Assembly: GCA_003175915.1 (NCBI GenBank)
Contig: PSRH01000153.1
Location: forward strand, 1-7,942
Length of the DNA: 7,942 nucleotides
Direction of reading: 5' to 3'
Origin: Candidatus Melainabacteria bacterium
GTDB lineage: Bacteria > Cyanobacteriota > Vampirovibrionia > Obscuribacterales > Obscuribacteraceae
The first letter of the stretch is position 1; the number at the start of each line of letters is the position of its first letter. Both the position numbers and the translations under genes were made by a program. Shown piece by piece: positions 6,334 to 7,942 of this stretch. The notes under the pieces are model-generated. The model was not told the origin of the DNA. It did no database searches and worked only from the letters and a program-made list of their open reading frames with translations.

Positions 6334-7584
6334 GTGATTTTACTGAGTGTCCTTGCCGCCATTACCATCATTGCCGCCCTCTCGCAACTGATCGCCTACT
6401 GGCGCATGTATGGTTATGTAGATAGGGAGTTGCGAAGAGAACCGGATCATTTTTGTCCGAAGGTAGCGGTGATTTTGCCGTGCAAAGGACTAGATCCGGG
6501 CTTCAAAGAAAATATAAGAAAGCTGTTCGAGCAGAAATACGCAAAGCCGGACCAAAATGGCAAAGCAAATTTTGAAATAGTCTTTGCTGTAGCTTCCGAA
6601 GAAGATCCGGCTTACGAAGCTCTTAACGAAGTGATGAAGAGTTATCCGAATGTGCCTTCACGCCTGATTGTTGCCGGAAAAAATAGTCAGCGAGCTCAGA
6701 AGGTCAATAATCAGTTACACGCCTTAAAACAAATCTCATCGGAGGCCGAAATTCTTGTTTTTGTGGATTCTGACGTAATTGCCAGTTCCGACTTTATCAG
6801 TTACTTGGTCCGGCCCCTGAAAGACAAAAACGTAGGCATTGCCACTGGCTATCGATTTTATATTCCTTTTAGGGGTGATTGGCCCTCATTGATCAGAGCG
6901 TTATGGAATAGACTCACTGCCTGGGAGCTGGCCAGCAAAAACTTTGCATTTGCCTGGGGCGGAGCCATGGCGATTACCCGAGCCAATTTTCAAAGAGCCC
7001 GCATTGAAGAGGTGTGGGACAAGGCTGCCGATGATGATTTATCGATGACGACAGCGGTAAAAAAATTGGGGCTGAAGGTGCAATTCGTGCCGCAGTGTTT
7101 GGTAGCGAGCAACGGCGATGCTAGCCTGGCGGAAGTGCTGGAATGGATGAATCGCCAGCTCGTCTTAACGAAGGTTTACTACCCGGCCCTCTGGCGAAAG
7201 GCAATTGCTCGCGCCGGTATCCTGGCCTTCTGGTTATTGGCTATTTTTATGGCTGCTTATCAAGGCATAGTCAAACACGAATCGCCTTTTCAGTTCGCTT
7301 TCTACCTTGGTTTGAGTTTGTTGTTTCTGGAGTTTCTGTTTCTGGCGCAGGCGCAGGGCCTCTGGAGACGAGTGCTCTTTCGCCAGGCAAGCGACAAGGA
7401 CAAGGAAGCGAATATTGATCGTGCATACGATCGATCTTTCTGGCGCTCAATCTGGGTATTGCCCCTCGCCCACTTCCTGCTGCCGTGGATGACCTTGAAT
7501 TCTCTTTTCACCAATCGCATCCATTGGCGCGGCGTTATCTATGAGCTCAAAAGTCCAGAGGAAACGATTGTTGTTCGATCATGA
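6334..7584 (+). CDS. membrane glycosyltransferase, ceramide-glucosyltransferase-like (GT2/GT21)
   Basis: This is predicted to transfer a sugar from a nucleotide sugar to a lipid acceptor at the cytoplasmic membrane face. I chose GTG 6334 (416 residues) because GAGG (6322-6325) lies 8 nt upstream and the N-terminal membrane helix then starts at once (about 2-23); GTG 6280 would add 18 residues without a ribosome site. The GT-A domain shows VAVILPCKGLD (44-54), DSD (145-147), WGGAMAITR (208-216) and ADDDLS (232-237), matching the D1-D2-D3 pattern of ceramide glucosyltransferases. The following region reads NRQLVLTKVYYPALW (273-287); I do not see the exact (Q/R)xxRW of the eukaryotic enzymes. 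Hydrophobic helices at about 294-312, 321-340 and 371-390 form the C-terminal membrane part. The overall plan also resembles HpnI-type hopanoid enzymes, but no hopanoid genes are in the window, so the acceptor is unknown. It is divergent from the GH3 gene. Confidence 0.92.
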   Translation: MILLSVLAAITIIAALSQLIAYWRMYGYVDRELRREPDHFCPKVAVILPCKGLDPGFKENIRKLFEQKYAKPDQNGKANFEIVFAVASEEDPAYEALNEVMKSYPNVPSRLIVAGKNSQRAQKVNNQLHALKQISSEAEILVFVDSDVIASSDFISYLVRPLKDKNVGIATGYRFYIPFRGDWPSLIRALWNRLTAWELASKNFAFAWGGAMAITRANFQRARIEEVWDKAADDDLSMTTAVKKLGLKVQFVPQCLVASNGDASLAEVLEWMNRQLVLTKVYYPALWRKAIARAGILAFWLLAIFMAAYQGIVKHESPFQFAFYLGLSLLFLEFLFLAQAQGLWRRVLFRQASDKDKEANIDRAYDRSFWRSIWVLPLAHFLLPWMTLNSLFTNRIHWRGVIYELKSPEETIVVRS

Positions 7585-7942
7585 AGCGGCGAGCAACTTG
7601 GAGAGAAATTATTTGAGAAGTCAACTCGAGAATGCCTTGGCGATGTTAAAACCTGTCCAATGGCACAACCTATAGGCCCTTATATACTTTCCAAACACGT
7701 TTCTTCGCTTGCTCGGTGAGCCAAGTGCTTTGGGCTACGGGCTGCTTGATAACCTGGCCGAGAATTTTGAGGAGTGTGTTTCAGTGATTGAGGGATACGG
7801 CTTGCCAAATTTGTCCTGTCACAAATTCTCGTGTCACTGATTTTGCATGGGGCTAAGGTTGGATGTCTGGATTTGAAATTTTCGCCATAACGCCGCCATC
7901 GTATATGGTGCGGGGGCAATTTTCCGACGGCAATGGGCACGA
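7585..7942. other. terminal non-coding or degenerate region
   Basis: I find no convincing gene in these 358 bases. The longest frame, on the minus strand (7940-7680, 86 residues from GTG), has no recognisable motif and an unlikely composition, although it reaches close to the window edge. On the same strand, the frame that starts at the window edge contains a stretch with protein-like character (about 7770-7675, ending KKRVWKVYKGL) but has stops upstream of it, which could be remnants of a decayed gene. Two nested inverted repeats are present: TCAGTGA (7781-7787) with TCACTGA (7834-7840), enclosing AATTTGT (7808-7814) with ACAAATT (7821-7827). No clear intrinsic terminator follows the glycosyltransferase gene. 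Confidence 0.4.

Noticed and set aside
7680..7940. An 86-residue minus-strand frame near the window edge.
   Set aside because: No motif, no visible ribosome site within the window and an unconvincing composition; kept only as part of the description of the terminal region.

Overview
This 7.9 kb window is bacterial chromosomal DNA of roughly balanced base composition. It holds one tRNA gene and six protein genes that I can support. Genes use ATG or GTG starts, most with visible Shine-Dalgarno sequences. The tRNA does not encode its CCA end. Repeats of 24 residues with 'L..L.L..T.V.D.GL' spacing, a GH3-family ligase and a ceramide-glucosyltransferase-like enzyme would fit a lineage such as the non-photosynthetic relatives of Cyanobacteria (Obscuribacterales/Melainabacteria) or Planctomycetota. 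Nothing in the window fixes the taxon, so this is a low-confidence guess. There is no rRNA, CRISPR array, recognisable transposase or phage gene.

Layout, left to right: tRNA-Lys(UUU) on + (3-74); a 153-residue orphan protein on - (98-559) converging on the tRNA; a 138-bp divergent spacer; a two-gene + strand unit with an ATGA overlap (698-1969 and 1966-3204), encoding a leucine-rich-repeat protein ending in a DUF4240-like domain and a secreted protein of unknown function; a structured spacer (3205-3359) with a strong imperfect inverted repeat and a TATAAT hexamer; a monofunctional proline dehydrogenase on + (3360-4445); a GH3 family acyl-acid-amido synthetase on - (4455-6122), ending only 9 bp from the proline dehydrogenase stop; a 211-bp divergent spacer; a membrane-anchored GT21-like glycosyltransferase on + (6334-7584); and a final 358 bp with no convincing gene but with nested inverted repeats.

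The genes do not form one evident pathway. The proline dehydrogenase is catabolic and energy-linked and has no P5C dehydrogenase beside it. The GH3 enzyme and the lipid-type glycosyltransferase share a divergent spacer and could both act on lipid or small-acid metabolites, but that is inference. The most unusual element is the translationally coupled pair at 698-3204: a protein with no signal peptide that joins LRRs to DUF4240, followed immediately by an exported two-domain protein with no family I recognise.
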